A DNA stretch of 64,000 bases from an uncultured Collinsella sp. Lineage in GTDB: Bacteria > Actinomycetota > Coriobacteriia > Coriobacteriales > Coriobacteriaceae. The notes under the pieces are model-generated. The model searched no databases and was not told the origin of the DNA. It was given only the letters and a program-made list of their open reading frames with translations. The DNA lies in contig CAJLRE010000002.1 in assembly GCA_905208975.1 (NCBI GenBank), forward strand, positions 1 through 64,000. The letters run 5' to 3'. Position numbers and translations under genes: made by a program. Within the stretch, counting starts at the first letter, position 1; every line of letters begins with the position of its first letter. This document shows positions 6,644 through 14,742 of the stretch, one piece after another.

Positions 6644-7894
6644 ATGACACAACCGAATCCCTGCGCTTCTTGGAAGCGCTCGCTCGCCATCGTCTGGATC
6701 GGCGAGTTCTTCTCCGTGCTCACGAGCTCCATTCTGCAGATGGGTCTCATCTGGCACGTCACCCTCACCACCGGCTCCGCGAGCGCCCTGTCGTTCGTGA
6801 GCCTGGCGGCCTTCTTGCCCATGGCGCTCCTCGGCGCCTTCGCGGGCACCATCGTGGACCGCACGTCCATCAAGCGTCTCATGATCGGCGCCGATCTCTT
6901 CATCGCGGCCGTGAGCCTCACGCTTGTCTTCGGCTCGCTTCGGGGCGACCTCTCTGTCGCCGTTGTGGCGGCGGTGCTGTTCGTCCGTGCGCTGGGCAGC
7001 ACGCTCCATACGCCCGCCTTCAACGCGCTCACACCGCTCATCGCCCCGCCCGAGGTGCTCGGCAAGCTGGCGGGCATGCTGCAGTTCATGCAGTCGGGTA
7101 GCTATATTATCGGCAACGCCATCGCCGCGGTGGTCTACCCGGCGTTTGGTCTGACCTTCATGATCGCGCTCGATGTCGCCGGCGCGGTGCTCGCGAGCAT
7201 CGCGGTGGCGACCTCCGGCATCAAGACGCCGGCGCCCGAGCGCCATACGCCCGAGGAGAACGCCGAGGCGTCGCACCACGCGGTGCGGGCCTTCCTATTG
7301 GAGACGGCCAACGGGTACCGCGAGCTCAAACGCCATCACGGTCTGTTCGCCATGCTCTGGATCGGCTTCGCCTTCTCGGTCCTGTTCTCGCCCATATCCG
7401 CGCTGTTCCCGCTCATGGTGTTCGACCATTTTGGGGGTACCACTACGCAGTCGGCTATCGCGGAGATCGCGTTCTCGGTCGGCATGATCGCGGCGAGCGG
7501 CTGGATCGGGGCGACGGGTGGCCTTAAGAACCGCGCGCTTTCGTGCACGCTGGCCATCGGCCTCTTCGGAGCGGGCACGCTCGCGGGCGGCCTCGTGCCC
7601 CCTTCCGCGCTCGTTGTGTTTCTGGGGCTTACGTTCGCGATGGGGGTCTCGAGTCCGCTGTACAGCGCGCCGCAGATGGCGCTCATGCAGGAGCGCGTCG
7701 ATCCCGAGTGCATGGGCCGCGTCTTCGGCCTGTACGGAGCGGTCTGCAGCTGGGCCATGCCCGTGGGGCTCGTCGCATCGACCTTGTTCGCGGACGCCAT
7801 CGGCGTAAGCGCGTGTTTCGTGCTCATCGGTGCTGCAATGGTGATCCTAGCAGGCATCACCTGGGCGATCCCGAGCATCCGCAAGATTGGGTAG
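6644..7894 (+). CDS. MFS efflux protein of the Mef (macrolide efflux) type
   Basis: A 416-residue protein with about 12 membrane segments and the MFS loop motif GTIVDRTSIKRLMIGADL. Several stretches closely follow streptococcal MefA/E as I remember it: SSILQMGLIWHVTLTTGSA, MIGADLFIAAVSL, LHTPAFNALTPL, and GRVFGLYGAVCSWAMPVGL near the end. Proteins of this group export drugs by proton antiport in the cytoplasmic membrane. AAAGGA stands seven bases before the ATG. It is a single-gene unit with its own promoter, leader peptide and terminator. Whether it exports macrolides cannot be told from sequence. Confidence 0.85.
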   Translation: MTQPNPCASWKRSLAIVWIGEFFSVLTSSILQMGLIWHVTLTTGSASALSFVSLAAFLPMALLGAFAGTIVDRTSIKRLMIGADLFIAAVSLTLVFGSLRGDLSVAVVAAVLFVRALGSTLHTPAFNALTPLIAPPEVLGKLAGMLQFMQSGSYIIGNAIAAVVYPAFGLTFMIALDVAGAVLASIAVATSGIKTPAPERHTPEENAEASHHAVRAFLLETANGYRELKRHHGLFAMLWIGFAFSVLFSPISALFPLMVFDHFGGTTTQSAIAEIAFSVGMIAASGWIGATGGLKNRALSCTLAIGLFGAGTLAGGLVPPSALVVFLGLTFAMGVSSPLYSAPQMALMQERVDPECMGRVFGLYGAVCSWAMPVGLVASTLFADAIGVSACFVLIGAAMVILAGITWAIPSIRKIG

Positions 7895-7950
7895 CGCTCT
7901 GGCGGAGTGCGTTTCGTTTCGGACGGCTCGTAGGGTCGCTGCGACGTGAA

Positions 7951-8000
7951 GGGTGGTCGACGGTGCGCCTGCGAGGGCGCCGTCGACCACCCTTTTGTTT
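7951..8000 (+). terminator. terminator of the Mef-like gene
   Basis: GGGTGGTCGACGG (7951-7963) pairs with CCGTCGACCACCC (ending 7992), followed by TTTTGTTT. A weaker hairpin without T-tract lies at 8011-8042. Confidence 0.9.
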
Positions 8001-8151
8001 AATTCGTCTGGCCCGGCGCCGATCATCATCTGTTCGCCGGGCGATTGCGATGCCGCCGCTTGCCGATACGCGGCTCCTTACGTTGTGCGCATCCCATCGT
8101 TCTGGCAGCGTTTCCTGCAGTTAATCTCCAGAGCCCGAGGCGGTGGCCCCT

Positions 8152-9246
8152 ATGAGTAATCTGCTCGAATCCATTCTGCACGTCGGTATGACCGTGTTCA
8201 TCGTCGGCCCGCTCACTGCATGGGTCGCCCGCCGCGGCGCGCGCGAGCGCAGCGAGGCAACGGACAGCCTCGATTGCTTCACGGTGCGCATGCCCGCAGC
8301 CATCCGCACGATCATCGCCTGCTGCGCCGTCGCGTTCGAACTGCTCATGCTGGGTGTCTACGTCTGGCAGGGCGTCTCGTTGGGCGAGTGGGACCACGAA
8401 CTTGTGTGGTTCGGTCACGCCATGGCGCTCGCGGGCATGGCCATCTGGGCCCTGCTGAGCATCCCGCGCATCGACGTGGACGGTGAGCGAATTCTCTCGC
8501 GTAACGCCTTCGGCATCCGCAAGGAGACGACGTTTGGCAACATCACCCGTGCAACGCTTCACACGCAGATGATGAGGATCGACCTGTTCGAGGGCGACCG
8601 GAAGTTCTGCTCGATAAGCCTCGAGGGGGTGTGCTCGCTCAACCTCCTCGCCCGTCTGGAGGAAGAGGGCATCGAGGTCTCGGACGCCGTCGACGGTCCC
8701 ATGACCAAGGCGGGCCTGTGTTGGTCTGCCATCAAGCCGTTGACGATTGTTTTCAACGGCATGGCCCTCGTCTTCTCGCTCGTGATCGCCTTCATGGCGG
8801 TCTTCACCGACGAGGGTGCGCGCCTGCTCGTGCTCATCCCGTTCCTGTTCCTACTCATCGGCGTCGCGCTTCCCCTGGTCATGCTCAGCATGCCGGCCCG
8901 CGGCATCCTCGAGATCGGCAGGCAGGAGCGCGCGCTCGGTTTCTCCTTCTCCGAGGAGATGGCAAGCCGAGGTGCCACGGGTACTTCGCTTGTCGATGAC
9001 GATTGGTTCATCGAGATCAGCAACGCCCGCGTCGTGGCGTTTCGCCGCGATTGCCTCAAGAAGATCACGGCGCACGAGAACAGCGAGAGCGGCGACCGCT
9101 GCACGGTGACCACGAGGGGTGGTCGCAAAATCAAGGTGTATGCAGCGGGCAGCACGCTCGAGGACCTGCGCACGTGGTTCAAACAGGGTGCCAAGGTCAG
9201 AAGCACACTCGACCGCGCGGGGGACGCACTCGAGGCGACCGTTTGA
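8152..9246 (+). CDS. membrane protein of unknown function
   Basis: A 364-residue protein with hydrophobic segments near residues 7-27, 50-75, 90-106, 195-218 and 222-245. A cytoplasmic region of about 85 residues lies between the third and fourth, and a hydrophilic C-terminal domain of about 120 residues ends in a basic helix (DLRTWFKQGAKVRSTLDRAG). I recognise no family motif; the soluble parts have a PH-like strand-rich look, which is only an impression. GAGG lies 11 bases before the ATG at 8152; a GTG three codons earlier is too close to that site. It forms a single-gene unit. Confidence 0.75.
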   Translation: MSNLLESILHVGMTVFIVGPLTAWVARRGARERSEATDSLDCFTVRMPAAIRTIIACCAVAFELLMLGVYVWQGVSLGEWDHELVWFGHAMALAGMAIWALLSIPRIDVDGERILSRNAFGIRKETTFGNITRATLHTQMMRIDLFEGDRKFCSISLEGVCSLNLLARLEEEGIEVSDAVDGPMTKAGLCWSAIKPLTIVFNGMALVFSLVIAFMAVFTDEGARLLVLIPFLFLLIGVALPLVMLSMPARGILEIGRQERALGFSFSEEMASRGATGTSLVDDDWFIEISNARVVAFRRDCLKKITAHENSESGDRCTVTTRGGRKIKVYAAGSTLEDLRTWFKQGAKVRSTLDRAGDALEATV

Positions 9247-9276
9247 TTGGGTTGCCTGCCAAGGATCCAAAACGGG

Positions 9277-9299
9277 AAGGGGCGCTGTCGGCGCCCCTT
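9277..9299. terminator. hairpin between convergent genes
   Basis: AAGGGGCGC-TGTCG-GCGCCCCTT, a 9-bp perfect stem between the gene ending at 9246 (+) and the one ending at 9301 (-). It is probably a shared terminator, although T-tracts are weak on both sides. Confidence 0.6.
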
Positions 9300-9300
9300 G

Positions 9301-9633
9301 TCATACCAGGCCCGCTGGCCAGCGAGAGGCCTGCAGGTCGACATGTCCGTTGGCGAGGAAGGCAACGCCTTCGTCCTCGAGCAGTGTGCGCTGCGCCTCG
9401 GGCCCACCGAAGGCGAACCCCTCCGCGAGGCGTCCGTCGGCGAATACGATGCGATGACAGGGGATGGTGCCGGGTTCCGGATTGACGTGCAGGGCGTATC
9501 CCACGTATCGGGCTCGACGGGGCTCACCAACGAGCTTGGCGATCTGACCATATGTGGCAACCATGCCGCAGGGCACCTGGCGTACCATGTCGTATACGCG
9601 GTTGAAGAATCCGTCGGTGTCCCGGTCTGCCAT
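9301..9633 (-). CDS. MGMT-domain (O6-alkylguanine transferase-like) protein
   Basis: A 110-residue protein consisting only of the DNA-binding/transferase domain: a winged helix (VPCGMVATYGQIAKLVG), then RYVGYALHVNPEPGTIPCHR with the acceptor cysteine at about residue 59 in PCHR, and a final helix. Full Ogt/Ada enzymes have an extra N-terminal domain (about 160-180 residues). Alkyltransferase-like proteins of this short length usually have Trp for Cys; here the Cys is kept, so alkyl transfer remains possible. The start at 9633 (MADRD) has GAGGG five bases upstream and is preferred to an upstream in-frame ATG. Confidence 0.88.
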   Translation of the reverse strand: MADRDTDGFFNRVYDMVRQVPCGMVATYGQIAKLVGEPRRARYVGYALHVNPEPGTIPCHRIVFADGRLAEGFAFGGPEAQRTLLEDEGVAFLANGHVDLQASRWPAGLV

Positions 9634-9673
9634 GCCGCCCTCACTTTCAATCGATATCGCCATTGTAGTCAAG

Positions 9674-9703
9674 AAAGGCGCCCCACATGTGCGGGGCGCC
9701 TTT
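9674..9703 (-). terminator. hairpin terminator upstream of the MGMT gene
   Basis: AAAGGCGCCCC (9674-9684) pairs with GGGGCGCCTTT (9693-9703). On the minus strand it ends in CTTTCTT, fitting termination of the HAD transcript arriving from the right. The bases from 9704 to 9890 show nothing else. Confidence 0.6.
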
Positions 9704-9890
9704 CCAAAGAGGTGTTGCGCGAGGGGTGGGAAGGCGCAACGTTCGTGTCGAAGGTCTTTAATTCGCCTGTGCCTTCATTAAGTTAACTATAGCTAATTCT
9801 CTGAGACCCAAGTCGTAGACCGACGAGCACACAGCCTCTCCATAAGTTAATCAAGGGTTACAAATAGAAAGACACAGTGACATGTGGTCG

Positions 9891-10721
9891 TTAGGGTTCA
9901 AGGAATCGCTCGATGAGTTCGGAGAACGCACCCTCAGTCCCGGTCGTTTCAAGGACGACATCGCAATACGGCCGCACGTCGTCGGTGACATTCGCCACGC
10001 CGACGCCCAGTCCCGCCGCCTTGATCATGGAGAGGTCGTTTGCGGAATCACCAACGGCGATGACCTCGGACATCGGAATTCCCAGCATATCGGCAAGGCG
10101 CGTGAGCCCCGTCCCTTTGTCAACGCCTGCGGGCATGAGTTCGAGGTAGCGCTTGGAGGAGAAGGTGATGTCAACGCCGAGTCGCTCGGCCATCGGCGCG
10201 AGCTTGCGGCCCAATTCCTGCAGCGCATCGAAGTCCCAGTCGACGTACAGGATCTTCACGATGCCACGGCCTTCAAGGAATGAGAGGTCGAGATGGTCAG
10301 ATCCGCGAAAATGAGTGACCCCGGTGATCGATTCCAGATAGTCGCGCTCCCGTGTGGGTGCGTCATTCACGAACACGTGGCCGTCGGCGACGTTGACGTG
10401 CATGCAGAGTCCGAGTTCGAGCCCCTTTGCATAGATCGCGTTCGCGCATTCGTTGGAAAGGCCGCAGGTGGTGAGCGGGGTGGGGTCTCCCACGCGGTTG
10501 ATGAAGCCGCCGTTATAGGAGAGCACATAGCCGTCTTCGATCAGCTCGCGGGCCTCCCCCGAGAAGTTGTCCATGATAGAGGAATACCATCGCCCGCTCG
10601 AAGGGACGAACAGCACACCGAGCTCCCTCATGCGTTTGAGTGCTCGGAGATTGGACGCCGGGATGGCGTGGTCGGCATCGAGAAACGTCTCATCCATATC
10701 GCTGGCAACAAGTCGGTACAT
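9891..10721 (-). CDS. Cof-type HAD hydrolase
   Basis: A 276-residue sugar-phosphate phosphatase-like protein of HAD subfamily IIB. Motif I is VASDMDETFLDAD (nucleophile and acid/base Asp), motif II FVPSSGR, motif III the Lys in PAGVDKGTGL, and motif IV IAVGDSANDLSMIKAAGLGV. The cap domain sits between motifs II and III. The length is normal for Cof/YidA proteins, which dephosphorylate sugar phosphates or cofactor precursors; the substrate is not predictable. The ATG at 10721 has GGGGGA just upstream, so I prefer it to the ATG four codons earlier. Confidence 0.9.
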   Translation of the reverse strand: MYRLVASDMDETFLDADHAIPASNLRALKRMRELGVLFVPSSGRWYSSIMDNFSGEARELIEDGYVLSYNGGFINRVGDPTPLTTCGLSNECANAIYAKGLELGLCMHVNVADGHVFVNDAPTRERDYLESITGVTHFRGSDHLDLSFLEGRGIVKILYVDWDFDALQELGRKLAPMAERLGVDITFSSKRYLELMPAGVDKGTGLTRLADMLGIPMSEVIAVGDSANDLSMIKAAGLGVGVANVTDDVRPYCDVVLETTGTEGAFSELIERFLEP

Positions 10722-10740
10722 GCAATCCCCCATACAACGT

Positions 10741-10775
10741 AAAAAACGAGGCGGGCTTATTATCGCCCACCTCGT
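10741..10775 (-). terminator. trpS terminator
   Basis: On the minus strand ACGAGGTGGGC pairs with GCCCGCCTCGT around a 7-8-nt loop and is followed by six T residues (10741-10746 on the plus strand are A). Confidence 0.9.
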
Positions 10776-10857
10776 AAGACCTTGACTATGTCGAAGGCGT
10801 GGACACGTGAAGATGGCCCATTCGCGTGTCGCGGCGCGTTTCCGCGAGCCGGATGGC

Positions 10858-11907
10858 TTAGTACACCATTCCCATGGCTTCGCGTACCTCGGCGAGCGTG
10901 GCCTCGGCGACCTCGTTGGCGCGGCGGTTGCCCTCGCGCAGGACGTCCTTGACGTAGTCCATATCCTGCACGAGCTCCTCGCGGCGCGCGCGGATGGGGG
11001 CGAAGTACTCGTTCACGCTCTCGGTGACGTACTTCTTGAGCGCGCCTGCGCCGCCCATGCCGATCTCCTCGGCGATCTCGACCTCGGAGCGACCGGTGCA
11101 GATGGCGGCGGTGGAGAGCAGGCCGGACACGCCGGGACGGGCTTCGGGGTCGAACGTGATCATGCGCTCGCCGTCGGTCTGGCTCTTCTTGATGCGCTTG
11201 GCCGTCTCCTCAGCGGTCATGGAGATGTTGATGGCGTTGCCGTAGGACTTGCTCATCTTGCGCCCATCAAGGCCGGGCAGCAGCGGCGTGTCGGACAGCA
11301 GCGCGTCGACCTCGGGGAACACCTTGCCGTAGCGGTTGTTGAACTTGCGTGCGATGGTGCGGGTGAGCTCGATGTGCGGCAGCTGGTCGCGCCCGACCGG
11401 CACCACGTTGCCCTTGCAGAACAAGATGTCGCACGCCTGGTGCACGGGGTAGGTGAGCAAAAGGCCGGTGAGCTCATGACCGCTGGCCTCCATCTCGGCC
11501 TTGACGGTGGGGTTGCGCTGCAGCAGGGCCTCGGAGACGAGCGACAAGAACGGCAGCATGAGCTGGTTTGCCGCGGGCACGGCGGAGTGCGTGTAGATCA
11601 TCGTCTTGTCGGGGTCCAGGCCGCAGGCCAGGTAGTCGATGACCATGTTGTAGACGTTGTCCTGGATGTTATCGGTGCTGTCGCGGTCGGTGATGACCTG
11701 GTAGTCGGCGATGAGCACGTTGGTGTGCACGCCCATGTTCTGCAGCTCGACACGGCTCTTGAGCGTGCCGAAGTAGTGGCCGAGGTGCAGGCGGCCGGTG
11801 GGGCGGTCGCCGGTGAGCATGGTGTACTTCTCGGGGTGCTGCGGCAGGTCGGCGCGGATCTGGTTGCTGCGCTCGAGGCTGACCTCATAGCTGAGCTCGT
11901 TGGGCAT
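10858..11907 (-). CDS. trpS: tryptophan--tRNA ligase
   Basis: A 349-residue class I aminoacyl-tRNA synthetase that charges tRNA-Trp. The HIGH-type motif is HLGHY in GDRPTGRLHLGHYFGTL, and the second signature is KMSKS in LDGRKMSKSYGNAI. Trp-pocket features such as VPVGRDQLPHIELTR are present. The ATG at 11907 has AAGGAG five bases upstream; the frame stays open further but without a ribosome site. It sits about 90 bp downstream of the wecA/tagO 3' fragment on the same strand. No T-box leader was found in front of it. Confidence 0.97.
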   Translation of the reverse strand: MPNELSYEVSLERSNQIRADLPQHPEKYTMLTGDRPTGRLHLGHYFGTLKSRVELQNMGVHTNVLIADYQVITDRDSTDNIQDNVYNMVIDYLACGLDPDKTMIYTHSAVPAANQLMLPFLSLVSEALLQRNPTVKAEMEASGHELTGLLLTYPVHQACDILFCKGNVVPVGRDQLPHIELTRTIARKFNNRYGKVFPEVDALLSDTPLLPGLDGRKMSKSYGNAINISMTAEETAKRIKKSQTDGERMITFDPEARPGVSGLLSTAAICTGRSEVEIAEEIGMGGAGALKKYVTESVNEYFAPIRARREELVQDMDYVKDVLREGNRRANEVAEATLAEVREAMGMVY

Positions 11908-11996
11908 GCTGTCTCCTTTTGGGTTAAGTGCCTGGCCGGCATTGTCGGCCTGGGTTGAAGATGAAGGTACCAGAGAAACGGCGTCTCTTGCCGGAA

Positions 11997-12402
11997 TCAA
12001 CGATGGTTTTCGCCTTGTCGTCCCGCAGGGTCGTTTCCCTTCTTGGGAAGGAGCCCCTCGATATGCTCGAGCCGCTCCTCATGGGCCACGTGCGCCGCGC
12101 GCTCCTCGGCGGCGAAAGCGTGGTCTTCGGGCGTGACGGTCTCATCTCGCTGAGTCTTGGGATTGTAGTGGTGACGCAGTACTGGCTCAAACAGGTGCAG
12201 GCGCGCGGCGAATAGCGCCGAGCACGCGAACAGCAAGAGGAAGATCACCACGCGGGCTCCCACGGGGACCTGGTTGATCACCATGGCGCCGAGGGAGAGC
12301 AGTAGACACCATGCGTAGATGAGCAGGACCGCCTGGCGCTGGTCGTAGCCCTCCTGGATCAGGCGATGGTGGATGTGGCCCTTGTCGGCCTCACCCATGT
12401 GG
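11997..12402 (-). pseudogene. WecA/TagO-type glycosyl-1-phosphate transferase, 3' fragment
   Basis: About 134 C-terminal residues of an undecaprenyl-phosphate N-acetylhexosamine-1-phosphate transferase, the membrane enzyme that starts cell-wall polymer synthesis. The fragment opens at the family motif ADKGHIHHRLIQEGYDQRQA, continues with two membrane segments (LLIYAWCLLLSLGAMVI, VVIFLLLFACSALFAAR), and ends in a charged tail. The first ~60% of the gene, including the catalytic Asp residues, is absent: at about 12390-12405 the sequence switches to an unrelated plus-strand gene. The fragment cannot be functional unless the rest is elsewhere and this is a misassembly. Confidence 0.8.
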
Positions 12403-13247
12403 ACCTTAATTACCCTGAGCACGTGGTGGGCATCCCCGCCGAGGAGATGAAGGCCAAGCTCGACGCACACGACCTTAAGCTCAACGGCACGGCTCTTCGC
12501 TTTCGCAGCGATTTTATCAATGGGGACCTGGGCAACCAGGATCCCGCGCTCGCTGGAGAGGCGCTTAAGCTCTGCTATGAGGCCTGCGATTACTGTCGCA
12601 CCTGCGGCGGCGATACCGTGACGATCTGGCTCGGCCACGATGGCTTCGACTACAGCTTCCAGATCGACTACACCCACGTGTTTGACAACCTCGTTAAGGC
12701 GTTCCAGGCGGTCTGCGACTATGCGCCCGACCTGCATATCTTCATCGAGTACAAGCCCTATGAGGAGCGCAGCTACGCCTATATCGATACGATGGGCCTC
12801 ACCGGCATGATCCTCAACGCGGCGGACCGCGAGAATCTGGGTGTCACGCTCGATTACTGTCCCATGCTCATGAAGCACGAGAACCCCGCGATGGCTACCG
12901 ATATCTTCGGCCGTGCCGGCAAGCTCTACGGCATTCACCTCAACGATGGTTACGGCGTGATGGACGACGGACTCATGATTGGCATGGCTACGCCTGTCAA
13001 GATGCTCGAAATGCTCTTCTATCTCAAGAAGTACGCCTTTGACCGCGCCGTCTACTTCGATACGTTCCCGATTATCGAGGATGCGGAAGGGGAGTGCGCT
13101 CATAACCTCGTTATGATGAAGCTTATGAATGACGCCCTGGAAAGCGTGGGCCAGGAAAAGATTCAGTCCGTGATCGATGCAAACGATGCGCTTGCAGCGG
13201 CCGCGCTCGTGCGCGAGCTCTTCTGCACGATGGGGGGTAATCATTAT
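12399..13247 (+). pseudogene. sugar-phosphate isomerase/epimerase (TIM barrel), 5'-truncated
   Basis: About 280 residues of an AP-endonuclease-2/xylose-isomerase-like TIM barrel. Homology starts abruptly at VDLNYPEHVVGIPAEEMKAK. It contains metal-site-like stretches IFIEYKPYEERSYAYID, GVTLDYCPMLMKHENP and YGIHLNDGYGVMDDG. The N-terminal strand, start codon and promoter are missing, cut at the junction with the wecA fragment. The reading frame runs without a stop through a G6 tract (13232-13237) into the PTS gene; one extra G would give a TAA right there. Such isomerases next to EIIBC usually act on the imported sugar phosphate. Confidence 0.7.
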
Positions 13248-14621
13248 ATGAAACGCGATTGGGAAGCTACTGCCAAGGGCATTCTTGCCGCCGTGGGCGG
13301 CCCCGAGAACATCTCGGGCATGACGCACTGCGCCACTCGTCTTCGCCTGAACCTACGCGACGATTCCAAGTGTGACGACGCGGCCGTCAAGGAGGTCGAC
13401 GGCGTGGTCAACACCGTCAACTCGGCCGGCCAGTATCAAGTGCTGATCGGCACCGAGGTGCCCAAGCTCTATGAGAAGTTCGAGCCGCTCGTCAAGGGCT
13501 CGGGCGCCGAGGTCTCCACGAGCACCTCCTCCGATGAGGGTATCGTCTCCAGGATCTTCTCTGCTATCTCGGGCGTCTTTGCTCCGCTGCTGCCCGCCAT
13601 GGCCGGCTCCGGTATCCTCCGTGGCCTGCTAATCCTTGCGGTTCAGCTTGGCCTTATCACCGAGGGCACGGGTACCTACACCATCCTCTACACCCTCTCG
13701 ATGAGCGTGTTCTACTTCCTGCCGGTGCTTCTAGGCTTCTCCTCGGGCAAACGCTTCGGTGCGAGCCCGTACCTGTCGGCTCTGATCTGCGCCTGTTTGC
13801 TCTATCCCGATTTTATCGGCTTGATGGGCGATGCGGGCAACGGCGCCATGAGCGAGTTCTTCGGCATCCCCGTGGTGCTCATGAGCTACAACTCCACCGT
13901 TATCCCGGCCATCATCGCCATCTGGGTTTACTCGTTCCTCTATAAGTTCCTGGATGAGCATGTGCCCGAGACTCTCAGGCTCGTCGTGCTCCCCGCGGTC
14001 TCGCTGATCATCATGGTTCCCGCCACTATGCTCGTGATTGGTCCCTTGGGCGTCTATGCCGGCGAGGGCATTGCCTTCGTGGTCAACTGGCTCATCGCCC
14101 GCTCCAACGTACTTGCTGGCATCCTGGTGGGCGGCGGCTGGTCCGTGCTCGTCTCGATGGGTATTCACTGGGCCGTCAACCCTATCATGATCAACAACAT
14201 CGCTTCCAACGGCTTCGACTACATTTGCCCGGCCACCTTTGCCTGCAACTTTGCCGTTATCGGCTGCGCCCTCGGCGTCTTCCTCAAGGCCCGCGACCAG
14301 AAGCTCAAGAGCTTTGCTATGACCGGCGCCGTGACCATCTGCCTCTCTGCCATCATCGAGCCCACGCTCTTTGGCATGCTCCTCAAGAATAAGAAGCTCT
14401 TCCTGGCTCAGATCATCGGCGGTGCCTGCGGTGGCGCGTTCCTCGGCGTTTTCAAGGTTGTCACCACTGCCTTTGTCTTTGGCTCCGTCACCACGTTCCC
14501 GGCCTTCGTCCCCTCCGATCCGATGAACTTCGCCTTCGCCATGATCGGTATGGTTATCTCGGCTGTTGTCGTCGGCGTGCTCGGCTACATCTTCACCGGT
14601 AAGGACGATCAGCTCGCCTAG
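13248..14621 (+). CDS. PTS glucoside-family EIIBC permease
   Basis: A 457-residue sugar permease of the phosphotransferase system, full length when begun at ATG 13248 (MKRDWEATAKGILAAVGG). EIIB covers about residues 1-80, with the phosphorylated cysteine in GMTHCATRLRLNLRD. EIIC follows, with about ten membrane segments and the motif ITVEPTLFG-like AIIEPTLFGMLLKN near residue 370. No EIIA domain is present, so a separate EIIA must serve it. The frame is open into the upstream isomerase fragment, so the protein may be made as a fusion. A DeoR regulator follows. The substrate is probably a glucoside or amino-sugar but is not determinable. Confidence 0.88.
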   Translation: MKRDWEATAKGILAAVGGPENISGMTHCATRLRLNLRDDSKCDDAAVKEVDGVVNTVNSAGQYQVLIGTEVPKLYEKFEPLVKGSGAEVSTSTSSDEGIVSRIFSAISGVFAPLLPAMAGSGILRGLLILAVQLGLITEGTGTYTILYTLSMSVFYFLPVLLGFSSGKRFGASPYLSALICACLLYPDFIGLMGDAGNGAMSEFFGIPVVLMSYNSTVIPAIIAIWVYSFLYKFLDEHVPETLRLVVLPAVSLIIMVPATMLVIGPLGVYAGEGIAFVVNWLIARSNVLAGILVGGGWSVLVSMGIHWAVNPIMINNIASNGFDYICPATFACNFAVIGCALGVFLKARDQKLKSFAMTGAVTICLSAIIEPTLFGMLLKNKKLFLAQIIGGACGGAFLGVFKVVTTAFVFGSVTTFPAFVPSDPMNFAFAMIGMVISAVVVGVLGYIFTGKDDQLA

Positions 14622-14677
14622 TCTTGCTTTGAGGCCCCACACCATGTGTCCAAGGTTAAGACCGACTTCCATCTAAT

Positions 14678-14713
14678 AAAGGGTCGCTGTTTATATCGCA
14701 GCGGCCCTTTTTT
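14678..14713 (+). terminator. terminator after the PTS gene
   Basis: GGGTCGCTG pairs (one G-U) with CAGCGGCCC around TTTATATCG, followed by six T residues, 30 bp before the DeoR gene. Confidence 0.9.
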
Positions 14714-14742
14714 GCTTTTGATTGACATGATTGGAGTAAACT

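Noticed and set aside
8011..8042. GCCCGGCG/CGCCGGGC hairpin as a second terminator.
   Set aside because: The loop is 16 nt and no T-tract follows; the strong terminator at 7951-8000 already ends the gene.
10807..11958. A 383-codon plus-strand frame.
   Set aside because: Antisense to trpS, which has HIGH and KMSKS motifs.
11908..11996. A T-box leader ahead of trpS.
   Set aside because: The 89 bases upstream contain no T-box sequence or stem I/antiterminator; only a ribosome site is visible.
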